Positions 38,612-47,565 of a stretch of DNA of 64,000 nt are shown piece by piece (positions within the stretch are counted from its first letter, which is position 1; each line of letters begins with the position of its first letter). The DNA is taken from the NCBI RefSeq assembly GCF_017873245.1, contig NZ_JAGGJY010000001.1, positions 586,362 through 650,361 on the forward strand, written 5' to 3'. The notes beneath the pieces are model-generated. The model made no database searches. It saw only the letters and a list, made by a program, of their open reading frames with translations, and was not told the DNA's origin. The position numbers and the translations under genes were made by a program. The DNA comes from Clostridium tertium. GTDB taxonomy: Bacteria > Bacillota > Clostridia > Clostridiales > Clostridiaceae.

Positions 38612-38766
38612 TAAATCATATGTCATCGTATTTTTTATCTTGTACATTATATGTGATTTTATTGTATTTAAATAATTAAGTAATATATGTAATAATATCT
38701 TTTTAATAATTTCATTGGCAAGATAAGTTTACTTAATAAAGGTTATAAGTATATAGGTAAGTATGA

Positions 38767-38817
38767 ATGTAAGCAAAATTTTTATAAAAAGTTCTGCTTA
38801 CATACATTAATTTTTTT
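38767..38817 (+). terminator. Hairpin terminator of the methyltransferase-radical SAM operon
   Basis: ATGTAAGCA (38767-38775) pairs perfectly with TGCTTACAT (38795-38803); weaker pairing continues inward, and a seven-T run follows after TACATTAA. It lies 155 bases after the membrane protein gene. The rest of the 38612-38950 gap holds the promoter and hairpin region of the CarD-like gene. Confidence 0.75.
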
Positions 38818-38885
38818 GTGCTACAATAATAGTAGAGTTCAATAGTTTTATTTTATAAAATGAATAACAATTAATAATAAATTAC

Positions 38886-38930
38886 AGAAGTTTTTAAATG
38901 TGCATAGGTAAACGTTTACTAAACTTCTTT
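38886..38930 (+). promoter_or_regulatory. Leader hairpin with cre-like palindrome upstream of the CarD-like gene
   Basis: AGAAGTTT (38886-38893) pairs with AAACTTCT (38921-38928) and is followed by TTTTTAA directly before the AAGGAGG ribosome binding site, an attenuator-like arrangement. The loop contains GGTAAACGTTTACT (38907-38920), which matches the cre consensus at 13 of 14 positions. It also contains a perfect 12-base palindrome GTAAACGTTTAC. Either CcpA or an RNA-based control of the CarD-RecA pair is possible. Confidence 0.5.
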
Positions 38931-38950
38931 TTAACAAGGAGGCAATTTTA

Positions 38951-39442
38951 ATGTTTAAGAAAGGTGATTTAATTCTTTATTCAGTTCATGGTATTTGTAA
39001 AGTAGATGATATATGTGAAAAAACAATTTCACATATTAAAAAACAATATTACATTTTACATCCTATAAATGAGACGAATTTAAGTATAAGCACTCCAGTA
39101 GATAATGATAAGGTAGCCATGTTAGAGCTTCTTACAAAAGAAGAAGCTCAGGAAACTTTAGAATTATTTAAAAATCCGGGTATAAATTGGATAGAAATAG
39201 ATAGAGAAAGAAGCGAAGTATATAATGAAGTCATAAAGCAATGGAATCGTAGAGAAATAGTAAAAATAGCTAATACTTTAATAAGAACAAAGATTGATTT
39301 AGAGAATAATGGAAAGAAATTTCATGAAAAAGATAAAAAGATGCTATTAGATATACAAAGTATTCTTTTTTCTGAACTAGCATTTTCTTTAGATACTACT
39401 TCTGAAGAAATAGCCAAAACAGTAAATAGGTATGTAAAATAA
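38951..39442 (+). CDS. CarD/CdnL-like RNA polymerase-interacting regulator
   Basis: 163 residues. The N-terminal 60 residues (MFKKGDLILYSVHGICKVDDI) form the Tudor-like CarD_CdnL_TRCF domain that binds the RNA polymerase beta subunit. The remainder is the helical DNA-binding domain found in CarD/CdnL (REIVKIANTLIRTK). Such proteins stabilise open promoter complexes. AAGGAGG lies 8 bases upstream. It is followed after 29 bases by recA in the same direction, an unusual partner. It may regulate that gene or respond to the same stress. Confidence 0.9.
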   Translation: MFKKGDLILYSVHGICKVDDICEKTISHIKKQYYILHPINETNLSISTPVDNDKVAMLELLTKEEAQETLELFKNPGINWIEIDRERSEVYNEVIKQWNRREIVKIANTLIRTKIDLENNGKKFHEKDKKMLLDIQSILFSELAFSLDTTSEEIAKTVNRYVK

Positions 39443-39471
39443 ATAATAATTAAAATAGAGGTGAAAATTTT

Positions 39472-40635
39472 TTGAATATTAATGATGAAAAACTTTTAGC
39501 AATAGATTCAGTTATGAAACAAATAGAAAAACAATTTGGAAAGGGTTCAGTTATTAAACTTGGGTCAAATCCAATAATGGATATAGAAACAATATCAACA
39601 GGATGTCTAGCATTAGATATAGCCTTAGGTGTTGGTGGAGTTCCACGTGGTAGAATAATAGAAGTGTACGGACCTGAAAGTTCAGGTAAAACTACAATTG
39701 CTCTTCATATAATAGCAGAAGCACAAAAGTTAGGAGGAGTAGCAGCGTTTATTGATGCTGAACATGCTTTAGATCCAGCCTATGCTAAAAATTTAGGAGT
39801 AAGTACTGAAGACTTAATAGTCAGCCAACCAGATACTGGAGAGCAAGCTTTAGAAATAACAGAAGCCCTTGTAAGATCAAATGCTGTAGACGTGTTAGTT
39901 GTTGACTCTGTCGCTGCACTTGTTCCTAGGGCTGAAATAGAAGGAGAAATGGGAGATTCACATATAGGTCTGCAAGCAAGATTAATGTCCCAAGCATTAA
40001 GAAAGCTTACAGCAGCAATAAATAAGTCACAATGCGTTGTAATATTTATAAATCAATTAAGAGAAAAAATTGGTATTATGTTTGGAAATCCTGAAACAAC
40101 AACAGGTGGACGAGCTCTTAAATTCTATGCATCTGTAAGATTAGATATAAGAAAAATTGATACTATAAAAGTAGGAGAAAACATTTTAGGAAGCAGGGCT
40201 AGAATAAAAGTAATAAAAAACAAAGTTGCGCCACCATTTAAACAAGCAGAATTTGATATTATGTACAATGAAGGTATCTCAAAAGAAGGAAACCTTTTAG
40301 ATATAGCTGTTAATGAAGATATAATAAACAAAAGTGGTACATGGTTTTCATATAATGATATAAGATTAGGACAAGGTAGAGAAAACTCAAAAGCATATTT
40401 AAAAGAAAATAAAGATTTAGCCTTTGAAGTAGAAAATGCAATAAGAGAAAAACATAACTTACCATTAGTAAAGGATACAAAAGTACAAGAAGGTGAAGTT
40501 AAGAAAGAAGATAAAACTAATAAAAAAGGGAAATTAAAAGAAGTGCTAAATAATAATTCTAATAAAATAATAGAAGAACTAGCTGTTGAAGATTATAAAA
40601 ATGAAGAAGCAATAGTTAAAGAAATAAACTTATAA
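39472..40635 (+). CDS. recA: RecA recombinase, with an extended C-terminal tail
   Basis: 387 residues. The RecA core (about 1-335) is intact: Walker [10 protein letters not shown] (about 65-73), Walker [11 protein letters not shown], the L1 region, the [10 protein letters not shown] motif and the L2-preceding [12 protein letters not shown], where most bacterial RecA have NPETTPGG. After the core comes a lysine- and asparagine-rich tail of about 50 residues ([13 protein letters not shown]). The start is TTG with GAGGTG upstream. No LexA-type box is seen in its upstream region, and it is not next to the usual clostridial neighbours. It is either the only recA with altered context or a second paralogue; the window cannot decide. 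Confidence 0.93.
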   Translation: MNINDEKLLAIDSVMKQIEKQFGKGSVIKLGSNPIMDIETISTGCLALDIALGVGGVPRGRIIEVYGPESSGKTTIALHIIAEAQKLGGVAAFIDAEHALDPAYAKNLGVSTEDLIVSQPDTGEQALEITEALVRSNAVDVLVVDSVAALVPRAEIEGEMGDSHIGLQARLMSQALRKLTAAINKSQCVVIFINQLREKIGIMFGNPETTTGGRALKFYASVRLDIRKIDTIKVGENILGSRARIKVIKNKVAPPFKQAEFDIMYNEGISKEGNLLDIAVNEDIINKSGTWFSYNDIRLGQGRENSKAYLKENKDLAFEVENAIREKHNLPLVKDTKVQEGEVKKEDKTNKKGKLKEVLNNNSNKIIEELAVEDYKNEEAIVKEINL

Positions 40636-40669
40636 CTAGAAAGTTAATTGTGAAAGTATTTATGAAAGC

Positions 40670-40700
40670 AAAGGATGTCGCGTCTCGCGACTCCCTTTTA
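40670..40700 (+). terminator. GC-rich terminator after recA
   Basis: GTCGCG (40677-40682) pairs with CGCGAC (40686-40691) over a TCT loop, extended by AAAGG/CCTTT across a small internal loop, then T residues. The sequence is much richer in GC than the other terminators of the window. Confidence 0.85.
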
Positions 40701-40732
40701 AGTTGTTGATCTTAATATACTAAATTTTATAA

Positions 40733-41440
40733 TTAATAATATATTTGTCTCTTACCATTTATAGTATCATTAATATTTGTAGTTAAACATTCTATAGCTT
40801 TTTTAGTCTCCTTTTTTTCTATGTAATCACACAAAATAGATGTATTATTTATTAAGGAATCTATACCATATAATATACAAAAACGTTCCCATAATGATAA
40901 AATAGGTGCCTTAAATGAATGGAAAATTAATGGTAAAAGAGTATTTCCAGAAAGAAAAGCCAATTCATGTTGGAATTGAAATGCTAAATTAGATGCAGTT
41001 TCAACAGAATCAGTTTCTTTCATTTTATTAACATATCCTTTTAATATCTTAATTTCATCTTCTTTAATTATTGGAATACATAGTTCTACTGCTAATGTAT
41101 CTAATGCTATACGAAGTTCAAGAATAGAACGTATTTCTGCATCTCTTAATCTTCCACCATTATATTTCATAATAGAAATTAGTGTTTCCATAGTTCCATT
41201 TCTACGATAATCAGCGACAAAAGCACCAATTCTTGGTTTTATATTTAAAAATCCTTTCCTAGATAACTCAGCAATTCCAGAGTTAACAACAGCTCTACTT
41301 ACTTGCATAGACTTAGCAAGTTCTCTTTCTGAAGGAAGCTTTTCACCAATTTGAAGTTTTCCAGATAAAATCATAGTTTCTAGTTCTTTAATAAATAAAT
41401 CCTTTAATGTTGGAGAATTCAATTTTGAAAATTCTATCAT
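40733..41440 (-). CDS. GntR family regulator, FadR/FCD subgroup
   Basis: 235 residues. The N-terminal winged helix (about 10-75) has the GntR signature GEKLPSERELAKSMQVSRAVV. The C-terminal all-helical FCD domain (about 95-225) has RIALDTLAVELC and histidines in FQHELAF and IFHSF at metal/ligand positions. FCD regulators bind small carboxylates or metals. The start at 41440 is supported by AGAGAGG on the minus strand. It is divergent from the nickel-locus genes, and the intervening region carries perfect FCD-type operators, so it should repress both itself and that operon. Confidence 0.92.
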   Translation of the reverse strand: MIEFSKLNSPTLKDLFIKELETMILSGKLQIGEKLPSERELAKSMQVSRAVVNSGIAELSRKGFLNIKPRIGAFVADYRRNGTMETLISIMKYNGGRLRDAEIRSILELRIALDTLAVELCIPIIKEDEIKILKGYVNKMKETDSVETASNLAFQFQHELAFLSGNTLLPLIFHSFKAPILSLWERFCILYGIDSLINNTSILCDYIEKKETKKAIECLTTNINDTINGKRQIYY

Positions 41441-41465
41441 AAAATACACCTCTCTAAGCTGAATC

Positions 41466-41476
41466 TGGTTCAACCA
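41466..41476. promoter_or_regulatory. GntR (FCD) operator 1
   Basis: TGGTTCAACCA, a perfect TGGT-N3-ACCA palindrome of the FadR/FCD type, lies 26 bases upstream of the regulator's start codon. A degenerate copy TGGTTCAAACA occurs at 41541-41551. This fits autoregulation. Confidence 0.7.
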
Positions 41477-41574
41477 AATACCAATTATAATTCTATTTCA
41501 ATATTATCCTAAAATGAATAAAAAGTAAATATTTTAAGATTGGTTCAAACATATATTAGTATTAAAGGAATATA

Positions 41575-41604
41575 TTGACTTTGCATTGATAATCATGTTA
41601 AAAT
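41575..41604 (+). promoter_or_regulatory. Promoter of the nickel-locus operon
   Basis: TTGACT (41575-41580), an 18-base spacer and TAAAAT (41599-41604) form a plausible sigma-A promoter. Its initiation region runs into operator 2. Confidence 0.55.
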
Positions 41605-41619
41605 TTTATCAAGATTATC

Positions 41620-41638
41620 AATCTGGTCATACCAGATT
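41620..41638. promoter_or_regulatory. GntR (FCD) operator 2 at the start of the nickel operon
   Basis: A 19-base palindrome AATCTGGT-CAT-ACCAGATT contains the TGGT-N3-ACCA core. It begins about 15 bases after the -10 box, over the expected transcription start, a position suited to repression. Confidence 0.75.
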
Positions 41639-41765
41639 TAAATAATCTAAAAATTTTTATTAAATAAAGAGTATTTTATAAAAGTAATATTAAGAATAAA
41701 AAGGGTTTAAGGATGCAATAAAAAATTCAAATTAAATATTCTTTATAATGAAGGAGGATAAGTAT

Positions 41766-42437
41766 ATGGAGAATTTTAGAATTCTCGAAATTAAACAAAG
41801 TGTTTTTGAAGACAATGATCATCAAGCTAATTTATTAAGAGAAGAACTAAAAAAAAAGAAAGTATTTTTACTAAATTTAATGTCATCACCAGGTTCAGGT
41901 AAAACATCAACTCTTACAAAAACAATTAATATATTAAAAAATGAAGTGAAAATAGGAGTTATGGAAGCAGATATTGATTCAGATGTTGATGCTCATACTA
42001 TTTCTAAAACTGGAGCAAAAGTTATTCAATTACATACAGGGGGAATGTGTCATCTTGATGCAGATATGACAAAACAAGGCTTAGAAGGTTTAGAAACAGA
42101 AGATATTGATTTTGCTATTTTAGAGAATGTAGGTAATCTGGTATGTCCAGCAGAATTTGATACTGGAGCATCAAAAAATGCCATGATTTTAAGTGTTCCT
42201 GAAGGAGATGATAAACCACTAAAATATCCTTTAATGTTTTCAATTGCTGACGTGTTATTAATTAATAAAATGGATGTTATTAATTATTTTGATTTCAACT
42301 TGGAAGCTTGTATTGAACGTGTAAAAAAGTTAAATCCAAATATTGAAATTATTCCTATATCTGCAAGAACAGGTGAAGGTATTGATAAATTTGCAGAGTG
42401 GCTTAGAAAAGAAATTAAAGAATGGAATGAAAATTAA
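41766..42437 (+). CDS. hypB: HypB-type nickel insertion GTPase
   Basis: 223 residues. The P-loop SSPGSGKTS (about 41-49), EADIDSDVDA, the metal-site region HTGGMCHLDA and ILENVGNLVCPAEFDTG, and the G4 NKMD motif are all HypB features. There is no histidine-rich N-terminus. HypB delivers nickel to [NiFe]-hydrogenase or other nickel enzymes with HypA. The start at 41766 follows GAAGGAGG. It is the first gene of an apparent seven-gene operon; hypA comes later in the same operon, while hypCDEF and a hydrogenase are absent from the window. Confidence 0.93.
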   Translation: MENFRILEIKQSVFEDNDHQANLLREELKKKKVFLLNLMSSPGSGKTSTLTKTINILKNEVKIGVMEADIDSDVDAHTISKTGAKVIQLHTGGMCHLDADMTKQGLEGLETEDIDFAILENVGNLVCPAEFDTGASKNAMILSVPEGDDKPLKYPLMFSIADVLLINKMDVINYFDFNLEACIERVKKLNPNIEIIPISARTGEGIDKFAEWLRKEIKEWNEN

Positions 42438-42461
42438 TATTATTAGACTAGGAGGATAGAA

Positions 42462-45140
42462 ATGGTAAAAGAAAAGGTGTTGGATCTTGCTAATCATATT
42501 AGTGGGAAAAAACGTGGGTCAAAAAATGAAATAAGGCCAGAAGATCCGGAATATTTAATTTTAGAACCTGTTGTTACAGAGGAAATGGCAGAAGTAGCAC
42601 TTTGTATGAAGATACGTAAAAAAGCTACTGCTGAAGAACTTGCTCCTTTATGTGGTAAATCTGTAGATGAAACATCAAGGTTATTGTGGGATTTAGCCGT
42701 TGCAGGTGTTTGTTTTGTAAATACTATTAATGGGGTTGATACCTATTGGTATGACACATGGGTTCCAGGAATTATGGAGATGATGGTTAACAACAAAGAA
42801 AACGTTAATAAATACCCTCAAATTGCAGAAGCTTTTGAAGCATATGGAAGAGTAAGAGGACCAAAGACTACAGGTGCTTTTCCAGTTGGAGTAGGTTTAA
42901 TGCGTGTTATACCTATAGAGCAAGCTATTGATGGAGAAACTAGAAAAGCTTCTTATGAGGAAGTTTCTAAATATCTTAATGAAAACGATATTTTTACAGT
43001 TTCAGATTGCTCATGTCGTACAGCGAGAAAAGTAATGGGAGAAGGATGTGGTCATTTAGCAGAAGATATGTGTATTCAAATGGGACATGCTGCAGAATAT
43101 TATATCCGTACAGGTAGGGGAAAACAAATTACTAGAGAAGAAGCTTTTGAAATAATTAAAAGAGCTGAAGAAAATGGTTTAATGCATCAAATACCAAATC
43201 TTGATGGCTCAGGAAAGACTCATGCAATTTGTAATTGTTGTGGTTGTTCTTGTCTTTCATTAAGAACTGCTGGAATGTTTAAAAATGTTGATATGGTACG
43301 TTCTAATTATGTTTCAAGTGTAAACAAAGAAAAATGTGTTGCATGCGGAGAATGTGTTGTAAATTGTCCAGTTAATGCACTACAATTAGGCCCAAAATTA
43401 TGCTCAACAAAACCACTTCCTGTTAAAAAAATTGAGACTCCACGAGATACAGAGTGGGGAGAAGATAAATGGAATCCAGATTATAGAATTAATAGAAAAA
43501 ATGTTGTAGAAAGTGGAACAAGCCCTTGTAAAACAGAGTGTCCTGCTCATATTGCTATTCAAGGATATATAAAACTAGCTTCTCAAGGAAGATATAAAGA
43601 AGCTCTTGAATTAATAAAGCATGAAAATCCATTTCCAGCAGTATGTGGACGTATATGCCCAAGGAAATGTGAATCAGTGTGCACAAGAGGAGATATTGAT
43701 GATCCAATAGCTATAGATGAAATTAAAAAATTTATTGCAGATCAAGACTTAAATAAAGAAAATCGTTATGTACCTAAAATTAAGCATGACTATAATAAGA
43801 AAATAGCTGTAGTAGGAGCAGGGCCTGCTGGTCTTTCTTGTGCATTTTTCTTAGCTGTTGAAGGTTATAAGGTAACAGTATTTGAAAAACAAAAAGTACT
43901 TGGTGGTATGTTAACACTTGGTATTCCATCATTTAGATTAGAAAAAGATGTAGTTAATGCAGAAATTGATATATTAAAAGAATTAGGTGTTGAGTTTAAG
44001 AATGGAATTGAAGTTGGAAAAGACATAAATTTAAAAGAATTGAGAAATCAAGGGTATGAAGCTTTCTATATTGCAGTTGGAGCTCAGTCAGGTAGAAAAA
44101 TAGGTGTTGAAGGAGAAAATGCTAAAGGAGTAATGACTGGAGTAGATTTCTTACGCAGCGTTAACTTAGGTGAAGATTTAAAACTAAATGGAAATGTAGT
44201 TGTTATAGGTGGGGGGAATGTTGCAATAGATGTTGCAAGAACTGCTGAAAGAATAGGATCAGAAAAAGTTGATATATTTTGTCTTGAAACAAGAGATGAA
44301 ATGCCAGCTCTTAATGAGGAAATTGAAGAAACTTTATCAGAAGGAATCAATATAAATAATTCTTGGGGGCCAAAGGCTATTGTTACTGAAAATGGAAAAG
44401 TTACTGGGGTAGAATTTAAAAAATGTATATCAGTTTTTGATGAAAATAAGAGATTCAATCCAATTTATGATGAAAACGATATATTATTTGTAAAAGCAGA
44501 TACAGTGCTGCTTTCTGTAGGGCAGTCAATTGACTTAGGAAATTTAATTTCAGATAGCAATATAGAAATTAATTCTAATAATACAATTAAGGCAGATCCT
44601 TTTACCTATCAAACAGGAGAATCAGATGTATTTGTTGGTGGAGATGCATTTACAGGACCAAGATTTGCTATTGATGCCATTGCAGCAGGTAAGGAAGGAG
44701 CTATTTCAATACACCGTTATGTTAATCAAGGTCAAAGTTTAATTATAGGAAGAGATAGAAAAGAATATTACTCGCTAGATAAACAAAATATTGAACTTAA
44801 GGGATATAATAAATTTCCAAGACAAAAGGCAAGCCATGGTGATGGAAAAGAATCAAAAGAAACATTCAAGGATTTACGAGGAACTTTTACAGAAGATCAA
44901 ATAAAGAAAGAAACAGAACGTTGTCTTAGCTGTGGTGCTACTGTTGTAGATGAATTTTTATGTGTAGGCTGTGGAGCATGTGTAACAAAATGTAAGTTTG
45001 ATGCTATATCACTTGTTAGAAAATATGATGGAGAAGGGGTAGCATATGAAAATTTAAAACCAGTAATTATTAAGCAAGTTCTTAAACGTAAGGGGAAAAT
45101 AGCTATTAAAAAAGCTATAAATATATTTAAGACAAACTAA
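42462..45140 (+). CDS. Large iron-sulfur flavoprotein (winged helix, Cys-rich domain, GltD/NfnB-like FAD-NAD module, ferredoxin)
   Basis: 892 residues. An N-terminal winged-helix-like region (about 35-100) is followed by a cysteine-rich region with CSCR (183-186) and CNCCGCSC (257-264), then a 4Fe-4S site CVACGECVVNCP (292-303). Next comes the DPYD/GltD-type cluster region with CKTECP and CGRICPRKCESVC (about 356-407). The FAD-binding motif is VGAGPAGLSCAFF (about 451-463), the NAD(P) motif VIGGGNVAIDVA (about 574-586), and a terminal ferredoxin-like pair includes CVGCGACVTKC (about 825-836). It resembles the NfnB/glutamate synthase small subunit group with extra domains, so it should pass electrons between NAD(P)H, FAD and several clusters. 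Its partner is unknown. It lies between hypB and hypA, an unusual position. Confidence 0.85.
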   Translation: MVKEKVLDLANHISGKKRGSKNEIRPEDPEYLILEPVVTEEMAEVALCMKIRKKATAEELAPLCGKSVDETSRLLWDLAVAGVCFVNTINGVDTYWYDTWVPGIMEMMVNNKENVNKYPQIAEAFEAYGRVRGPKTTGAFPVGVGLMRVIPIEQAIDGETRKASYEEVSKYLNENDIFTVSDCSCRTARKVMGEGCGHLAEDMCIQMGHAAEYYIRTGRGKQITREEAFEIIKRAEENGLMHQIPNLDGSGKTHAICNCCGCSCLSLRTAGMFKNVDMVRSNYVSSVNKEKCVACGECVVNCPVNALQLGPKLCSTKPLPVKKIETPRDTEWGEDKWNPDYRINRKNVVESGTSPCKTECPAHIAIQGYIKLASQGRYKEALELIKHENPFPAVCGRICPRKCESVCTRGDIDDPIAIDEIKKFIADQDLNKENRYVPKIKHDYNKKIAVVGAGPAGLSCAFFLAVEGYKVTVFEKQKVLGGMLTLGIPSFRLEKDVVNAEIDILKELGVEFKNGIEVGKDINLKELRNQGYEAFYIAVGAQSGRKIGVEGENAKGVMTGVDFLRSVNLGEDLKLNGNVVVIGGGNVAIDVARTAERIGSEKVDIFCLETRDEMPALNEEIEETLSEGININNSWGPKAIVTENGKVTGVEFKKCISVFDENKRFNPIYDENDILFVKADTVLLSVGQSIDLGNLISDSNIEINSNNTIKADPFTYQTGESDVFVGGDAFTGPRFAIDAIAAGKEGAISIHRYVNQGQSLIIGRDRKEYYSLDKQNIELKGYNKFPRQKASHGDGKESKETFKDLRGTFTEDQIKKETERCLSCGATVVDEFLCVGCGACVTKCKFDAISLVRKYDGEGVAYENLKPVIIKQVLKRKGKIAIKKAINIFKTN

Positions 45141-45181
45141 TAATATTATATGTTACTAGTTTTAAATGGAGGAGAGTTTAT

Positions 45182-45523
45182 ATGCATGAAATAGGGGTTT
45201 TAATTGAAGTTGTTAAGAGCGTAGAAAAATTTGCAAAAATCAATAATGTTAAAAAAATAGATACATTAGTTTTGCAAATTGGAGAACTCTCTTCAATGAT
45301 TCCTAAATATATGAAAAGTTTATATCCTGCTTCAATTGAAGGTACTATATTAGAAGATTCAAAATTAGAAATTGAAATATTACCAGCTAATGCTTTATGT
45401 AAGAGTTGTAATAATGTATTTAATATAATTCTTGATAAAGGAATATGTCCTAAGTGCAAAAGTAAAAATTGTGAAATATTAAGCGGAAAAGAGTTTTATA
45501 TAAAAGAAATTATTTGTTATTAA
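45182..45523 (+). CDS. hypA: HypA-type nickel metallochaperone
   Basis: 113 residues, the usual length. The N-terminal MHEIGV carries the nickel-binding Met1-His2 site. A zinc ribbon is formed by CKSCNN and CPKCKSKNC in the C-terminal half. HypA works with HypB in nickel insertion. TGGAGGAG precedes the start. It lies 41 bases after the flavoprotein gene in the same operon. Confidence 0.93.
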   Translation: MHEIGVLIEVVKSVEKFAKINNVKKIDTLVLQIGELSSMIPKYMKSLYPASIEGTILEDSKLEIEILPANALCKSCNNVFNIILDKGICPKCKSKNCEILSGKEFYIKEIICY

Positions 45524-45553
45524 AAATGAATAATTATAATAGGGGGAAAGAAT

Positions 45554-46534
45554 ATGTTTAGTTTTAACTATGAAGGAGGAGCATCCTTCTTTTCAGTATG
45601 GGGTGTTTGGGTTGCAGTATTTTTAATTTTATTTTTATTAAATGAATTTTCAAGGCGTTCTAAATTTGGCGGTTTTTTATGTTTTGTAGTATTACCAATT
45701 GGACTTTCTATGCTATGGTTTACAGTATTGAAAGACACTACTTATACAGATTGGTTTCATTTGGCTAAGGTGTATTCAGCAGTAGCAGGATGTATTGGAT
45801 TTTGGTGTATAAGACATTTACATGGGAAAAATAAAAGAACAGGGAAAGAATGGAGATTGGCAGATAATAAAATAGCATTATGTTTTCCGCCACTAATTCT
45901 TGCAATTAATATTTTAGAAGCAGTTACACGTGATATTCAAGTTGGACTTCAATATGCTGGAGGAGGAATTCTTGAAGATGGAAGTATGTATGTATTAGGT
46001 GGCCCTTGGAATTATATGAATGCAATTGCAGGAATTTTAAATATTATTACAATTACAGGATGGCTAGGTATATGCATCCGTAAAAAAACTAATAAAGATA
46101 AAAGTCAGGATATGTTATGGCCTGATATGCTTTGGTTTTGGATAATAGCTTATGATTTATGGAATTTTGCTTATACTTATAATGCTTTACCAGGACATTC
46201 ATGGTATTGTGGTTTTGCACTATTACTTGCACCAACAGTATGTGCTTTTACTATAGGAAAAGGTGCATGGCTTCAACACCGTGCGCAAACATTAGCATTA
46301 TGGTGTATGTTTGCACAGACATTTCCAGCCTTTATTGATAAAGGTAAATTTGCTGTTTCATCTACCTATAATGAAAACTATTTATTTATTTTCAGTTTAT
46401 TAGCACTCCTTTCTAATATTGGTGTTGCTATATATATGATTTATAAATCTAAAAAAACAAAACGTAATCCATATAAGAATGAGCTTTATATAGACTTAAA
46501 GAAATATAAGGAAGTAAATGTACTAGCAGAATAA
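45554..46534 (+). CDS. Polytopic membrane protein, DUF5692-like
   Basis: 326 residues with about nine membrane segments and many tryptophans. Conserved-looking polar features are WFHLAKVYSAVAG, RHLHGKNKR, YDLWNFAYTYNALPGHSWYCG and WLQHRAQTLALWC. I recall this pattern from DUF5692 proteins, which have no known function. It follows hypA by 30 bases with AGGGGGAAAG upstream and precedes the nickel transporter genes. It may be a membrane partner of the flavoprotein or another metal-related membrane component; the sequence does not decide. Confidence 0.7.
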   Translation: MFSFNYEGGASFFSVWGVWVAVFLILFLLNEFSRRSKFGGFLCFVVLPIGLSMLWFTVLKDTTYTDWFHLAKVYSAVAGCIGFWCIRHLHGKNKRTGKEWRLADNKIALCFPPLILAINILEAVTRDIQVGLQYAGGGILEDGSMYVLGGPWNYMNAIAGILNIITITGWLGICIRKKTNKDKSQDMLWPDMLWFWIIAYDLWNFAYTYNALPGHSWYCGFALLLAPTVCAFTIGKGAWLQHRAQTLALWCMFAQTFPAFIDKGKFAVSSTYNENYLFIFSLLALLSNIGVAIYMIYKSKKTKRNPYKNELYIDLKKYKEVNVLAE

Positions 46535-46563
46535 TTATTAATTTTAAAGGAGGAAGTTTATTT

Positions 46564-47565
46564 ATGCATATGGCTGATGCACTTGTTAATCCTACTGTAG
46601 CTGGATTAATGTACGGATGTTCTGCAATAGCAGCAGGTTATTCAATAAAAAAGATACGAATGGAAAATGAGCCTAAAAAAATTCCTGTAATGGGAGTTAT
46701 GGGAGCATTTGTATTTGCAGCCCAAATGATTAATTTTACGATTCCAGGAACAGGCTCTTCTGGACATCTATGTGGAGGTATTTTATTATCTGCCATATTA
46801 GGACCATTTGCAGGATTTATTACAATGATTGGGATTTTAGCTATACAATGCTTAATGTTTGCTGATGGTGGGATATTGGCATTAGGTTGTAATATATGGA
46901 ATATAGCATTTTATGGATGTTTCATTGGATTTTTGTTAATATGGAAGCCTATTATGAAGAACGGAGCTTCCAAAAGTAAAATTATTGTAGCATCAATAAT
47001 TGGGTCTATACTTACATTACAAATAGGTGCTTTCTCTGTTGCAATTGAAACATTAGGATCAGGAATTAGTGATTTACCATTCTTAACTTTTATTTCAGTT
47101 TTGCAACCAATACACTTAGCAATCGGACTTATAGAAGGTCTTATTACTGCAGCTGTACTATGTTTTATATATGAATCAAGACCTGAATTACTATGGAGCA
47201 TAGATAAATCCTTAAACAAAAAAATAGGAAGAATTTCATTTAGAAAGGTAATGATTATATTCTCATTGCTTACACTTTTAATAGCTGGAGGAGTTTCACT
47301 TGTAGCCTCTGAATATCCAGATGGATTAGAATGGTCTATTGAAAAGATTACAAATTCTACTGAATTAGAAGTATCAGGTGAGGTATACAATAAGTTTGAA
47401 AAAGTACAGGAAACTACTTCAGTGTTACCTGATTACAATTTTAAGGATTCAGAAATAGCTATAGGTACATCTTTATCAGGAATTTTTGGTGGAGTAGTAG
47501 TTGCATTTATCTCTGTAGGTGGATGTTATCTATTTAAATTTTTTAGAAAAGATTTTATAAGTTGA
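46564..47565 (+). CDS. nikMN: NikMN-type ECF nickel transporter substrate-binding fusion
   Basis: 333 residues. The N-terminal 210 residues are CbiM/NikM: MHMADALVNPTVAG provides the N-terminal Met1-His2 metal site and GTGSSGHLCGGILLSAILGP the further histidine. The C-terminal part has a membrane segment, the PDGLEWSIEKI motif typical of NikN/CbiN proteins, and a last membrane segment. This NikM-NikN fusion is typical for nickel rather than cobalt systems. AAGGAGGAAG precedes the start. It overlaps the T-component gene by 4 bases. Confidence 0.92.
   Translation: MHMADALVNPTVAGLMYGCSAIAAGYSIKKIRMENEPKKIPVMGVMGAFVFAAQMINFTIPGTGSSGHLCGGILLSAILGPFAGFITMIGILAIQCLMFADGGILALGCNIWNIAFYGCFIGFLLIWKPIMKNGASKSKIIVASIIGSILTLQIGAFSVAIETLGSGISDLPFLTFISVLQPIHLAIGLIEGLITAAVLCFIYESRPELLWSIDKSLNKKIGRISFRKVMIIFSLLTLLIAGGVSLVASEYPDGLEWSIEKITNSTELEVSGEVYNKFEKVQETTSVLPDYNFKDSEIAIGTSLSGIFGGVVVAFISVGGCYLFKFFRKDFIS

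Noticed and set aside
44084..44458. Minus-strand open frame inside the flavoprotein gene
   Set aside because: Entirely within the FAD/NAD-binding coding region and rich in Ser, Thr and Pro as expected for an antisense shadow; no start signals.
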